The notes: generated from the sequence alone by a model not told the origin. A DNA stretch of 64,000 bases from Codonopsis lanceolata (GCA_013146195.2 CM028382.1:59844734-59908733); one strand, 5' to 3'; positions 33,484 through 45,783 are shown, counted from the first letter of the stretch. A program made the numbers and translations.

Positions 33484-34739
33484 TGTTGATTCTTATGTTA
33501 AATTTATATCGATCAAGACATTACATTAGTTTTATACTTCTGGCTAATCGGGTCACAGATCGATTAGCGTGGCAACTTTGTATAGAACTTTGCCTTGTAT
33601 AGTTTTTGTAGGACTTTTTCAGATCACTGAAGACCCTTTTCACCTTCACCTGAAGACCTCCGCCAAAGCTTAAGATCAAGACCTCGTGTCACTGACCGCT
33701 TCTACGTGTCCTCTCCAATGAAGCTAGTCGGATTAATTCAAACTTATTTTCATATATTATTTGAATTAATCCAAGTCATTCCCGACATGTCAAGCCACCG
33801 AAAGCAACTTTCCGAAAAGCAGAAGACCTTTTCGCCCCGAACGCAAGCAGGCATCGCCCCTACTTTCGCTTCATCTCTCGATTCGACACCAAATCGCCCA
33901 CCTTTTGAAGATCTCAAAATGATTATCTCGCTCTAGATATCTGCGTGAAGACGAAAATCCTTGATCGACCCCATGCATTTAATGCATTTATGAATAGAGC
34001 TGTTGAAGTCTTCTTCCTCTCCAACGGATTCTTTTGAAATGCACCTTCTTTAAATACTACCATTGAAGACTGGAACATAGAGACAACTGTACAGAATCAA
34101 TCAAACACTTAAAGAATTGCTCTGAATCTTCACAACTCCAAGTCTTTCAGCTCAGTGCATTCAATAGATCCTCAACAGATCTAGAAGTCCTCGTCAACAA
34201 CAAGAAGCTGCTCTTCAATATTTATTGCTTTATTCTTCTTGTTGTTAACTTTCATTAACTATACTTCTGCACGAATTAAATATCTTGTATTTACAGATAT
34301 TTAATTCCATAGACCCAAACACAAGTCAATATTTTGTACACGATCCATTAGGGATATTCTTTGTAATTGATCTAAGTGGAAAACATAGTGCACAATTTAA
34401 ATCCAAGGTTGACTGCCTTGGTGGTGGACGTAGCACTCATTATAGTGTGAACCATCCCAAAATACTTGTGTTATTTCCTACTATCTGTCTATTTACTGAA
34501 CTGCTTAGTTTCATTGTTTATATTATCCATTTCAGCAGAACTTAAGTCATCTGTAAAAGGTCTACCGGTAGTCCTTATCGGTAGACCTGGAACAACTTTC
34601 TTGAAGGTCTTCCGCTACTTGATTCTTTTCATAGTTTGCAAGTAACTTTCAAGGAACTTACTTAAAAGTTTTAAAGTGTTAATAAGTTATTCAACCCCCC
34701 CCCCCTTCTAGCTTATTATTGTGCTCATTGGGACCCACA
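33484..34739 (+). repeat. 3' LTR of copia element C2
   Basis: 1,256 bp starting TGTTGATTCTTATG and ending GGGACCCACA. A run of C (about 34695-34706) followed by TTCTAGCTTATTATTGTG is shared with the C1 LTR end. It is inserted in ORF2 of A2: coding sequence of A2 starts directly after it. Confidence 0.85.
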
Positions 34740-34740
34740 G

Positions 34741-34977
34741 GAGGAACCCGAAGAGAAAGAGGAGGACCCGCTCGTGGAGATCTCCAACAGGTTAGAGGAA
34801 GCTGTCCTCCAAACTGATATGGTGAGTCAGTAGTTGGCACAAATGCGTGCCGACCAGACCGAATTTTTCGGTTGGGTTAACACTGTGGGACAAAATGTCT
34901 CAAATTATTATGGGCTGGCACCAGGAACGATCCCCGAGTTTCGTCCTCATTCGTTATTTCCACCCGACTCACCATGA
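34741..34977 (+). pseudogene. A2 ORF2 C-terminal tail
   Basis: One frame reads EEPEEKEEDPLVEIS, RLEEAVLQTDMVSQ, a stop, then LAQMRADQTEFFGW, TVGQNVSNYYGLAPG and an ending PPDSP. The tail corresponds to 16035-16274 in element A. A TAG near 34831 breaks it. Heptad-like spacing in the first part suggests a short coiled coil. Confidence 0.8.
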
Positions 34978-35360
34978 GTCGAGGCCTAAGTTCCATCCTT
35001 TTTCGTTAGGTGGACCTGCTATCTCCTTTTGATATTTGTCCTACCCCATCAATCCTCTCGTATGTTCCTCCATTTTGAGGACAAAATAGAAATTAAGTTT
35101 GGGGGGGGGGATTTTAAGCTTAAAGTCATAGCAGGTCCTAGCCTAAGAAGGAGTGGAGTTGGGCTATGTTTTTAGGGTAAAGAAAAATTTCTTTATACGA
35201 TGACCATATAAGTCTTTACCCTATTTTCTTGTTTTTAATTTTTTCTTATTTTCGGAGGTGTTGCCTTGACCAGAATACACTCACATTGGATGCTCGTGGG
35301 TTCCTCTTGTGGGGACCCATCATCAATTGAGTCGTCGTCATCATCTCCAATTTTCTTAAA

Positions 35361-35418
<58 letters not shown>

Positions 35419-37351
35419 TATTAATTTCAAAATTTTCATCCTCAAGTTTTAGGTGTGGTAATGCTAGCCGTAGTCGATGAGGAGTTAATGCAATGAACTG
35501 CATAGTTAGTCCGTAGATACCTCTGGAATTTACTTAATTTTGCGAAACTTTTACTTTTCTCCAAATTCTTCATGCACCCACAGCAGTCATAATTATGAAT
35601 TGATTAGAATAGTTTTATAAAGTTTATAACACCTACTTCATTACAACTAGATATGCACAAGAATATGATGCATAGCCATTCAAACATAATTGTTGCATTA
35701 AATTGTGATTTATGGTCAGTTGCATGATAGTTAGATCCCTTGGATTTTTCTCATTTATATATCTCAAGCACACTTTCGAACCGTGTCTGCATGTTAGTCT
35801 CAATTGTCCCTACCATCTGTCTTAGCGAATGCTTATGTGAAATCCAGTGATGCTAAACATTCAACCCCCAATTCCCATAGTTAATATGATATTTTGTGTT
35901 GTCTTACTTGCTTTAAAAACTACATGAACATTTGGCATTAAGAAATGACTTAGGCCATCTTTGGACCGTTAGAGCCTAAATATTCCCTAACCTATAATAA
36001 AAATATCCCTAGTGTCCCCGTTGAGCCTAATGAAAAAGAATGGAGTGTGCTAAGCACACTATTTAAACCCCCATTCGTCATCGTTTCTATTACCCACATT
36101 AAATTAACCCTAAAAGCCTATACACTTTTAGCCTACCCTTTGAGAGAGTAGGATGTGGGTGGGGAAATTGATTTTTGGAGGACCAATTCTTTTCAGTTAG
36201 GCTATTTTTCGGAAGACTTCTTCTTTTCGTCATCGAAAAAAAAAAGAAAAAAATAGAAAAAGAAAAGAAAAGAAAAATTATGTATCGACGAAAAATTAAA
36301 CGGAAGAAGAAGAGTGTAAACAAAGATTCAAAATGAAAGCATAGCTTTCAAGAGAAAATATGTTAGAAAAATTCTGCTGATAAGAATGATGTGATATTTT
36401 TAGAAGTATATATTGCCCAAAACAAGTTTGGCGGGGGAAGAAGAAAAGTGAAAAGTAACGAAAAGCACCCCTCCACTTGTGGTCTTTGCAGGTCCTAGCC
36501 TAAATAGGGAAATCTTCCTTTTGCTTGGAAGTATGAGGGATAAAGGGGTAGTCTTGCTCTCTCACTTTGAATTCCAATTCCTTTCCATCAAAGCCCCCAT
36601 CACCTTGGCCTTACATTACAAGCTAAATAAAGACATAATGATCTTCTTGCCAATGCTTATGTTGTTTTAACTGTCAAGTGAGTAATATGAAATTGATCAC
36701 ACACTTCATGTTCATTACTATTTACCCTAAAGCTCACTATATTAGCATAATCTTAGCTATTACAAGTAATAGGGATAGGAGAGCATTGTATGTCATACAT
36801 AGAAGTGCATGGGATGGATGTATAAGTCTTTTAAATCCTTGGGACTTTTCTGTCTGTAACTGACCGGGTTTGGATGGTAGATCTCATAATTCTTAATACA
36901 TGATTTTCTTTTAAACTTTGATTTTCATATGAATGTGGTGTTTAGCTTAATAAAAATGTTTTAGTTAAGATATTCTCTAACACTGGTGATCACACACACA
37001 CGGAGAAGTTAAAAGTAGTAGCAGTTTTAAGAAAAGATCAGTTGGTTTTATATGACTAAGCCTGCATTTATGTGGTGAGCATCGAACTGAGATTGCTTTG
37101 CATGCCATTCTTGTATAACTTGAGATTGAAGACAAAAATATTTTTGTTTATTTTTAGTTAGTTTTTATCTACTTTTGTATTTATCAGTTTTTGTATTTAT
37201 CTGCTTAGTCGAGTCACTCGAAAGAGTCTCCTTGAGTTTGTGGGTTTATAGAGGAGTGTAAATAGTGTCACCCTCCAAAAAGATTTTAATTTTTGTTATT
37301 TATATGTTTTTGTATTTATAAGTATTATTTACTCGCGGACGAGTAAAGTTT
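34978..37351 (+). other. A2 3' non-coding region
   Basis: No gene seen. It includes a (TA)n microsatellite at about 35368-35415 and AAGTTTGGGGG-type tracts near 35096 and 36421 (the latter with one C). It aligns throughout with 16275-18615. Confidence 0.75.
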
Positions 37352-37366
37352 AAGTTTGGGGGTATT

Positions 37367-38668
37367 TGATCGATGTATTTTATACGTCAATTTTATATGC
37401 TTCTATGACTTAAATTATCCTATTTCACGAGGCTTTTGACTACTAATGAATGTTTTCAGTGAGTTTTTTAAGTTTCAGGGTTATTAGTGAAAATATACGA
37501 AACTCCAAGGTTTTAAGTGCAAATTTCAAGAAAGGCCAGAAGAAGAAAAGTGAAGATTGTAGATTCTGAAGACCTTTCGGACACAAGGTACATCAGACCT
37601 TGCGACCGCAAGGTAGGCAGTATGGGCACAAGTCAAGCTTTCCAAAGCCAAACACACTGGAGACCTTGCGGACGCAAGGTACTCAACACCTTGCGACCGC
37701 AAGGTGGTCAGAATGCGACTATTTCGGATTTTCACACAGTTATTCGATTGGATTACAACACCCGAGTATATATAGAAGTCAGATGCCGAGTCCAACATAT
37801 AGAAAATCGGCTGGAAGCAGTCTTAGGTAGATCTTAGGTAGTTTTTAGATTGTATATCATAATTAGATTGTGTAATTGCAAGTATTGAAGATCAAATCAT
37901 GTATCCGATCATCTCCAAGTGTTGTTCATTGTCTATGATGAACTAAATCATCCATAATCTAGGAGGTGGGAGGTAACTTGTATCGAATTTATGTTTTGAT
38001 TCGTATTTATGTTCATTCAATTCTTGTTGATTGTGTTGTTTATCAATCCCTATATTATTTTGCTTTGAACAAATGAATGTAATCGCAAATAATAAAGGCC
38101 TAGAGGTGCGGATAACTGCATGACCAATGTGCATATGTCGTACACTGGCTCACCAACACAATAAATTGGACCTATCGATGCACGAGAGTGATGAGTTAGG
38201 ACCAGGTTCATACATGATCTAGGTGACAGATAGATCATAAATCTAGGTGACAGCTAGATTAAAGTTCTTGTGCTTAGGATATAGAATGGATGAATTTTGC
38301 GGGGATGGAGGCTGAACCAATTGTTCAATAGACTATATCTATCTTTAGTGAACGAACCCAAGACATTGAATGACAATTATTATGAATTGAACATAAAGGG
38401 GATACAAGTGAAACCCAGAATCCTAGATTGCCACCCACCATAAGATCTTCATATCTGTAATTACTGCTAATTAGTTAAATATCTAAATATAAATAGTAGT
38501 TTAGAATAGAATTAAATATAAAAACCCCTTTAGATTAATAATTTGATATCAATAAATTGCACTGTTCATGATTACTTGTCTCTGTGGGTTCGACCCTTGC
38601 TTCCAATACTATTCTATAATAGTCTTGTCCACTTGCAAGGAAATAAATTTAAAATAAGACATCGATCA
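37367..38668 (+). repeat. 3' LTR of element A2
   Basis: 1,302 bp, TGATCGATGT to ACATCGATCA, preceded by the polypurine tract AAGTTTGGGGGTATT (37352-37366). Very similar to the LTR of A. Confidence 0.93.
37572..37774 (+). promoter_or_regulatory. Palindrome cluster and TATA box in A2 LTR
   Basis: Motifs at 37572-37589 (degenerate), 37597-37614, 37663-37680 and 37688-37705. Two of them are the perfect ACCTTGCGACCGCAAGGT and one has GG/AC exchanged at the centre. TATATATA at 37767-37774 follows 62 bp after the last motif, nearly the same spacing as in A. Confidence 0.65.
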
Positions 38669-39243
38669 ACTGACATTGTGACTTTACCATTTTTCACATT
38701 TATCATTGTATTGGCAGTGGCCATAAATGGTCTGCCTAACAATATAGGAACTTCATTATTTGTGCATATCTTCCTTTCCATCTTTAGAACCACAAAGTCG
38801 ACTGGAATGATAAGTTTATCAACCTGAACTAGGATGTCTTCCACTATTCCCAAAGGATATTTAACTGAACGATCAGCTAATTGTAATTGCATACTAGTGG
38901 GTTTTAATTCTCCTAACCCTAATTGTTTATAGACCGCAAAAGGCATCAAATTAATACTGGCTCCTAGATCTAGCATGGCTTTCATCTTTTTAGAGCTTCC
39001 CAAGGAAACTTGAATATTAAAGCTACCAGGATCTTTCAACTTAGGGGGTAGTTCGGGTTGTAAAACTGAACTTACGTTTTCAAAAACAATAATTTTTTCA
39101 TTGTTTTCAAACTTGTGTTTCTTAGAGTGAAGATCTTTGAAAAACTTTGCATAAGCTGGAATATTTTTAATTACATTAAGCAAAGGAAGATTAACATTCA
39201 CTTTGGATAACATATTATAAATTTCCGTAAATTGTTTGTCCAT
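38669..39243 (-). pseudogene. A4 aspartic protease, open but truncated
   Basis: An uninterrupted frame from MDKQFTEIYNM (39243) contains AYAKFFKDLHSKKHKF, the active-site text DLGASINLMPFAVYKQLG, LADRSVKYPLGIVEDILVQV and VPILLGRPFMATANT. It ends where the A2 LTR begins. In the element this enzyme would cut the Gag-Pol polyprotein. Pol is not seen because it lies beyond A2. Confidence 0.9.
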
Positions 39244-39892
39244 TCAGTTTTTCATAAGTCTTCTTGGGAATGGAATTGGAGGAACATATGGTGGTGGAGC
39301 CACATAAGGTTTCTCTATTTCTTGATCTAACTCTTTTTCAACTTCTATTGTATTCTCTTTAGTTTGAACTTCTTTTTCTTGTTCCTTATTTGAAACTGCT
39401 ACTTCTTCTTCTTCTTCTTGATTAATTGATTCATTATTCTTTTCACTATTATCTTCCTTTTCAACTTCCTTTTCAGAATTTTCTTCTGAAACAGGCACAT
39501 TAGAAGAATGAACAGGGTCACTTACCTCTTTACCTATTACCTTACCGCTTCGCAAGACGGTGATTGACTTTGCTTGTTCGGTTTGACTAGGGAACTTCCC
39601 TTATTCTCTTTTCTCGGTTTCAGAAGTCAAAATATGCTTTTTTAAATTTTCAATCTCTTCAAGCATATATTTCATCAACACTGCTTGAATTTTGTTTGCT
39701 CCATCTTGTTTAGGAACTTCTTCAATTCTCAATTGATTTTGATTTGGAAATTGTGGAGGTTGAAGTGGTTGAGGCTGGAATTGTTGAGGTTGTAAAGGCT
39801 TATTTCCTTCCCAAGAAATGTTAGGATGATTCCTCCAACCAGATTATATGTGTTTGAGTAGGGATCATTCCTTGGCATTTGAGGGTACATAT
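39244..39892 (-). pseudogene. A4 gag C-terminal region, broken
   Basis: The frame 39555-39244 starts LRSGKVIGKE and is Glu/Lys/Asn-rich, as usual between the Athila gag knuckle and protease. It ends in PFPRRLMKN followed by a TGA at 39244-39246, where element A has CGA (arginine). The sequence 39556-39892, Gln/Pro-rich when read in another phase, connects it to the zinc-knuckle part. Confidence 0.8.
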
Positions 39893-40936
39893 TCATAGCA
39901 TTAGCCTGTTATACATAGCACTTGATGGACAAAAATTAGTAGCATGAGAATATAATCCACATAAAGCACATGCTTCTTGAATTTGCCAATTTTCAAATTG
40001 AGCTTGTGTGTCCGATTTTTCTTGAATTTGATATAGGCTCCTATTTTTACCTCTAGCACTTTTCTGTTGAGAATTAATACTTAACATCTCAAATAATTCC
40101 TCTAGTGCTTCTGGTGTCATTCTATTAATAGAACCACTAGCTGCACTATCAACCATAGTTTGTAAGCCTGGCGAAAGACCATGATAAAATTGAAGCACTA
40201 ACACATGTTGAGCCAAATTATGATGAGGATACATAATGAGCAGATTTTTAAATCTATCCCAAGACTCATGGAATGTTTCACCTGGTTCGTTTTGGAATGA
40301 CATAATTTGTTTTCTATATTCAGTAAGAGATGCATGCTTGTAAAATTTACTCATAAACAAATCATATAATTGAGCCCAAGTATAAACACTATTAGATGTT
40401 AAGTTCATAAACCATCACTTTGCCAGTTCTTTTAATACACTGGGAAAATATTTCATTTTAATTTGGTCTTCAGTCAACCCTCCTAAAGGAAGAGTACTCA
40501 TCATGTATTCATATTCTCTTAAGAAACTGACAGGATCTTCGTGAGGCATTCCATGAAAAGATGGTATCATGTTAAAATAATGACCTTTTAGTTCGAAATT
40601 CCTTATAGCATCTAGCAAGACTAAACATGATGTCAGTACATTTAGTGAAGGTCTATTGAAATCATTAATAGTTCTCTGATTTACTACTACTTCCATATTT
40701 CTTCTTGCAGGTTCTTCTTCTCTTTGATTCATGTTAACTGGATTAACTGGATTTTCAGGTTTTCGATTATTATTTTCTTCCATTGTAAGATCAACTAGAG
40801 GATCCTCTTGATTTGATTGTTCTTGATTATCAGGCTGGAAAGCTAGATTTTCAAAATCTTCTTGATTTCTTTTATTATTATTTATATCTTGATTCAGTTC
40901 TACCAATTTAGGATTCAAAGATCTACGACCGTGCAT
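39893..40936 (-). pseudogene. A4 gag, one in-frame stop and terminal frameshift
   Basis: The start ATG at 40936 gives MHGRRSLNPKLVELNQDINN, then a Gln/Asn/Glu-rich N-terminus and the gag core with FELKGHYFNMIPSFHG, PVSFLREYEYMM and KMKYFPSVLKELAK. A TGA at 40415-40417 interrupts the frame. It continues with NSVYTWAQLYDLFMSKF, GETFHESWDRFKNLL, YHGLSPGLQ and the zinc knuckle CALCGLYSHATNFC (CX2CX4HX4C). After SSAMYN the phase is lost. Apart from these lesions it is a nearly full gag, which would build the particle and bind RNA. Confidence 0.9.
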
Positions 40937-41091
40937 AAAAAAAATTAAAGCAATTTAAAAACTACTAACTATAAAATAAAATAAAATAAAATCTTTTGTA
41001 TTTTTATTTTTATAAGAACTGAAAATTAAATTAACAACTAAATTAAATTAAAAACTACGCTACCAACAAACTAACTACGTGAACTAGCTTG

Positions 41092-41109
41092 TCCCCGGCA
41101 ACGGCGCCA
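41092..41109 (-). other. Primer-binding site of A4 (tRNA-Asp type)
   Basis: The plus strand reads TCCCCGGCAACGGCGCCA, identical to the A3 site and complementary in sense to the tRNA-Asp 3' end. It lies six bases from the LTR. Confidence 0.92.
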
Positions 41110-41115
41110 AAAACT

Positions 41116-42396
41116 TGATCGATATCTTATTTTAATCTTTTTCTTTGCAAGTGAACAAGACTATTATAGAATAGTATTGGAAGCAAGGGTCGAACCCACA
41201 GAGACAAGAGATCATGAACAGTGCAATTTATTGATAACAAATTATTAATCTAAAGGGGTTTTTATAATTATTTTATTCTAAATTACTATTGATATTTAGG
41301 TGCTTAACTAATTAGCAGTAATTACAGTTATGAAGATCTTATGGTAGCTGGCAATCTAGGATTCGGGTTTTACTTGTATCTCCTTTATGTTTAATTCACA
41401 ATAATTATCATTCAATTTCTTGGGTTCATTCACTAAAGATAGATATAGTCTGTTGAACTATTGGTTCAGCTCCATCCCCGCAACATTCATCCATTCTATA
41501 TCCTAAGCACAAGAACATATAATCTATCTGTCACCTAGATTATGTATGAACCTAGTCCTAACTTATCACTCTCGTGCATCGATAGGTCCAATTTATTGTG
41601 ATGGTGAGCCAGTGTACGACATATGAACATTGGTCATGCAGTTATCCGCACCTCTAGGTCTTTATTATTTGCGATTACATTCATTTGTTCAAAGCGAAAT
41701 AATATAGGGATTGATAAACACCACAGTCAACAAGAATTGAATGAACATATATATGAATTAAAACATAAATTCGATACAAGTTACCTCCCACCTCCTAGAT
41801 TATGGATGATTTAGTTCATCATAGACAATGAACAACACATGGAGATGAACGGAAACATGATTTGATCTTGAATACTTGTGATTACACAATCTAACTATGT
41901 TATACAACCTAGAAACTATCTAAAATCTATACAAAATTGTTTCCAGCCGTTTTTTTTCTCCGGCTTTGGCATCCAATCTCTATTTATACCCGGGAGTTGT
42001 AATCCAATCGAAACACTTGTGAAAATACGAATTTTGCGCATTCTGACCACCTTGCGGTCGCAAGGTCTGGGGTACCTTGCGTCTTCAAGGTCTCCAGTTT
42101 CTCGGCCCTTGGATTTCTGACTTCTTCATGTTACTGCCCACTTTGCGGGGGCAAGGTCTGAGTACCTTACGACCGCAAGCTCTCAAGAATGTTGTATCTT
42201 CTTTTCTTCTTCATTTTACATCTTGGGCCCTTCTTGAAATTTGCATATAAAACACTTGAGTTTTGCATATTTTCACTAAAACCCCTGAAACTTACAAAAC
42301 TCACTAAAAACACATATCAGTAGCCAAAAGCCTCGTAAAATAGCATAATTTAAGTCATAGAAGCATATAAAATCGACGTATAAAATACATCGATCA
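41116..42396 (-). repeat. 5' LTR of element A4
   Basis: 1,281 bp with TGATCGAT ends. It matches the A and A2 LTRs in reverse complement, including CTCTGTGGGTTCGACCC near its primer-side end. Confidence 0.92.
41981..42181 (-). promoter_or_regulatory. Palindrome cluster and TATA box in A4 LTR
   Basis: Motifs at 42049-42066 (ACCTTGCGGTCGCAAGGT, perfect), 42074-42091, 42140-42157 and 42164-42181 (degenerate). TATAAATA on the minus strand (41981-41988) lies 61 bp downstream. Confidence 0.65.
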
Positions 42397-42965
42397 ATGG
42401 CTAAACTCCATAAAGTCGTTAATACTATTAAAATCCCAGCCAATCCCTCCCAGCTTCTCTGAAGTATGATCATCATATTTGAAGGATATATAAAAACATA
42501 TATCACACAAGTTCGATATCAAACAGTAATCATGAGTTACCTTATGCGAGCTTGAACTTTGAGCGAAGCGGAAGACTTTCTGCCTGAGCTACGATCTTCG
42601 TATGTCACGATCAACAAACCTGCAAGTCTCTCTCGTCGGATTGATATCACGGAGCACGGATATCAATACTGGTTCACACCGCAAATCCAATCCTCTTGAT
42701 GGTTAGGATAGAGGGAGTATTTTGGTGAGATAGAATTAGGAGAAAGAGAGGGGGCGGCCAATTCAATTAGGCGTGTAATACCATGTAGAGTTTTATCCCC
42801 TTAGTTGCCCTATTTATATTTTTACCAAAAAACCCTATTTCTTGTAGGTTAAGTTAAGTCAATCCCAAACCCATTCGGATTAGGAAACTAATTAACCAAT
42901 AATAATATAAGTATATTCCATGTGGGCGGAAGTAATTAATCGGGCTATAAGCCCAATTACTAACA
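42397..42965 (-). repeat. LTR D (copia-like?), cut by A4
   Basis: On the minus strand it begins TGTTAGTAATTGGGC at 42965, with TATAAATA (42811-42818) and a leader beyond. The A4 LTR starts at 42396, so the LTR end is not visible. The family cannot be named with confidence. Confidence 0.6.
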
Positions 42966-43681
42966 TCTCTCACTCGTACACATGGACTCACTTCTCTAAC
43001 GACATTGTATCATCAAAACCCGTTAAACACTGCCTCTTCATACTGGAAGTGAAGCGTGCGACATGACGAGAAAGATAAAGGGTGGAGCGCTACACCAAAT
43101 CGCCATCTGACCAGCATAGAACGTCCTCATTAGAAAACAAAACACGTCTATACCCCAGACTGTATATATATACATCAATTTAAGCATCCTCAATCCCTCT
43201 AGAGCGGTACTTAAAAAACTCAATATGTTTGTGTATCAAGATCAATCTCTTGAACCATATGTTCAATATGATCGCCATGGCATTGAAACACAAAAATAGA
43301 GATGCATATCATATTCTCTTCCTTAGACACTCATATCAATCACTCTTGGTTAACTGTTTTCCCAGCAATGCCCCGTAGGACTGTATGTGCATAGCCCGTT
43401 GGTCGGCATGCCAAAGTAGCATCATCAACGTCCAAGTTCATGATATAGTTCTAAGTCACATAGGGTATAATCGTGACCTGGATTTGATCACTAGAACTCA
43501 CACAGTGATGAAGCAGGGATCATTCAATCACTTCTTAAGTCGCATTATAGTCACATACAGTATGGAGTGTATCCTATGACGGAACTCCCACACTAAGTAG
43601 GCATGTCATGCTCAAACGTCATACGAACCTTAGTCTAGCCGCCCTTCTGGCGTCTAACCTGAGTACTTAAAAGTAGTCACT
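42966..43681 (-). mobile_element. Element D: polypurine tract and 3' internal non-coding DNA
   Basis: ACGAGTGAGAGA (minus strand, 42966-42977) abuts LTR D as a polypurine tract. The next 700 bp hold no domain. Frames around 43038-43223 and 43385-43579 look random. The region ends at the CACTA-like end of E. Confidence 0.5.
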
Positions 43682-44086
43682 CACAACTAGAAAGCGTGCC
43701 TCCAACGACGGAATTGAGCATCAGCGACGGAATTTTCCGTCGCTGAAAATAAACTGAAATTAAATTTTGAAAGTTTAATTTCAAAATTTAATTTCAGTTT
43801 ATTTTCAACGACGGAAAATTCTATCGCTGAATATTTCAGAATTTAATTTCAGTTTATTTTCAGCAACGAAAAATTCCGTCGCTAAAGGTCACCTTTAGCG
43901 ACGGAAAATTCCGTCGCTGAATATAAATTGAAATTAAATTCTAATGAATGATAAAATATCAATAATATTTGAAATTAAATTGAAATTAAATTAAATTAAT
44001 ATTTGAAATGTTAATTTAATAATATAATATCAATAATTAAAATGATTAGCATCAATATAATTACAAAAACTAAAACATTCACATTA

Positions 44087-44310
44087 CAACTTAACTTAAC
44101 TTAACTTAACTTTATTTAACTTAACGTAACTTAACATAACGTAATGTAATTTAACGTAACGTAACGTAACTTAACGTAATTTAACGTAATTTAACGTAAT
44201 GTAATGTAACGTAACTTAATGTAACATAACGTAATATAACTTAACTTAACTTAACTTAACTTAACATAACATAACATAACTTAACTTAACTTAACTTAAC
44301 GTAATTTAAC
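44087..44310. repeat. Pentanucleotide array TTAAC/GTAAC, block 1
   Basis: Tandem 5-bp units, mainly CTTAA and CGTAA with occasional ATAAC variants. Similar blocks lie at 44773-45008, 45592-45783 and 46087-46205. Confidence 0.9.
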
Positions 44311-44772
44311 ATGAAAACACGCTACGCCTATTGGCCAAATGGGATAATAGACTACGATGGACCATTATAACCTGAAAACACGCTACACCTATTGGCGAAA
44401 TGGTATAAAGGAGTACGATGGACCATTATTACATGAAAACACACTACGCCTATTGACGAAATGGTATAATGGAGTACGATAGACCATTATAACATGAAAC
44501 ACGATACACCTATTGGTGAAATGGTATAATGGAATACGATTGACCATTATAACATGAAAACACGCTACACCTATTGGCGAAATGTTAAAATGGAGTACGA
44601 TGACCATTATAACATGAAAACACGCTACGCCTATTGGCGAAATGGTATAATGGAGTACGATTGACCGTTATAACATCAAAACACGCTACGCCTATTGGCG
44701 AAATGTTATAATGGAATACGATGAACCATTATAACATGAAAACACGCTATGCCTATTTGCAAAATATTATAA
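44311..44772. repeat. ~61-bp minisatellite, block 1 (about 8 units)
   Basis: Units start ATGAAAACACGCTACGCC and end ACCATTATAAC. Each contains inverted arms GGTATAATGG (or GTTATAATGG) and CCATTATAAC, enclosing about 11 bases. Units differ by point changes and 1-base indels. The period is not a multiple of three, so the small repetitive frames across it are not genes. Confidence 0.92.
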
Positions 44773-45008
44773 CTTAACGTAACGTAACTTAACGTAATGT
44801 AACGTAACTTAACTTAGCTTAACTTAACTTAACTTAACTTAACGTAACGTAACCTAACTTAACTTAACTTAACGTAATGTAACGTAACTTAACATAACTT
44901 AATGTAACTTAACGTAACGTAACGTAATGTAACGTAACGTGACGTAACTTAATGTAACGTAACCTAATGTAACTTAACTTAACTTAACTTAACGTAACGT
45001 AACTTAAC

Positions 45009-45591
45009 ATGAAAACACGCTACGCCTATTGCGAAATGGTATAATGGACTACGATGAACCATTATAACATGAAAACACGCTATGCCTATTGGCGAAATGG
45101 TATAATGGAGTATGATGGACCATTATAACATGAAAACATGTTACGCCTATTGGAGAAATGTCATAATGGACTACGATGGACCATTATAACATGAAAACAC
45201 GCTACGCCTATTGACGAAATGGTATAATGGAGTACGATGGACCATTATAACATGAAACACGATATGCCTATTGGCGAAATGGTATAATGGAGTACGATGG
45301 ACCATTATAACATGAAAACACGCTACGCCTATTGGCGAAATGTTATAATGGAGTACGATGGACCATTATAACAAGAAAACACGCTACGCCTATTGGCGAA
45401 ATGGTATAATGGAGTACGATTGACCGTTATAACATGAAAACACGCTACGCCTATTCGCGAAATGTAATAATGGAGTACGATTGACCGTTATAACATGAAA
45501 ACACGCTATGCCTATTGGCGAAATGTTATAATGGAGTACGATGAATTAACATGAAAACACGCTATGCCTATTGGCAAAATGTTATAACTTA
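45009..45591. repeat. ~61-bp minisatellite, block 2 (about 10 units)
   Basis: Same unit as block 1, flanked on both sides by pentanucleotide arrays. The last unit is incomplete and ends in TTATAACTTAACG, sliding into the pentamer array. Confidence 0.92.
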
Positions 45592-45783
45592 ACGTAACAA
45601 AATGTAACATAACTTAACTTAGCTTAACGTAACGTAACTTAACTTAACATAACATAACTTAACTTAACTTAACTTAACGTAACGTAACGTAACTTAACTT
45701 AACTTAACGTAACTTAACTTAACTTAACTTAACTTAACTTAACGAAACGAAACGAAACGTAACGTAACGCAACTTAACTTAAC

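Larger units (their letters stand above)
25468..34739 (+). mobile_element. Copia element C2, 5' end lost at gap
   Basis: Decayed gag, protease, integrase, RT and RNase H follow in the Ty1/copia order, integrase before RT. They are followed by a 3.4-kb accessory region with Pro-rich and coiled-coil-like coding, a polypurine tract and a 1.26-kb 3' LTR. This layout matches the SIRE/Maximus group, which carries an env-like ORF after pol. The element is inserted in ORF2 of A2. Confidence 0.85.
34740..38668 (+). mobile_element. Athila element A2, 3' part
   Basis: Collinear with 16040-19929 of element A: ORF2 tail, 3' non-coding region, polypurine tract and LTR. The 5' part is cut off by C2. It lies inside the protease gene of A4. 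Confidence 0.9.
38669..42396 (-). mobile_element. Athila element A4, 5' part
   Basis: On the minus strand it shows 5' LTR, tRNA-Asp primer site, gag and protease, then it is cut by the LTR of A2. It is the best preserved Athila gag-protease in the window and is closely related to element A. Confidence 0.92.

Noticed and set aside
35246..35503. Minus-strand ORF with YIYIYI run
   Set aside because: It is a translation of the (TA)n microsatellite.
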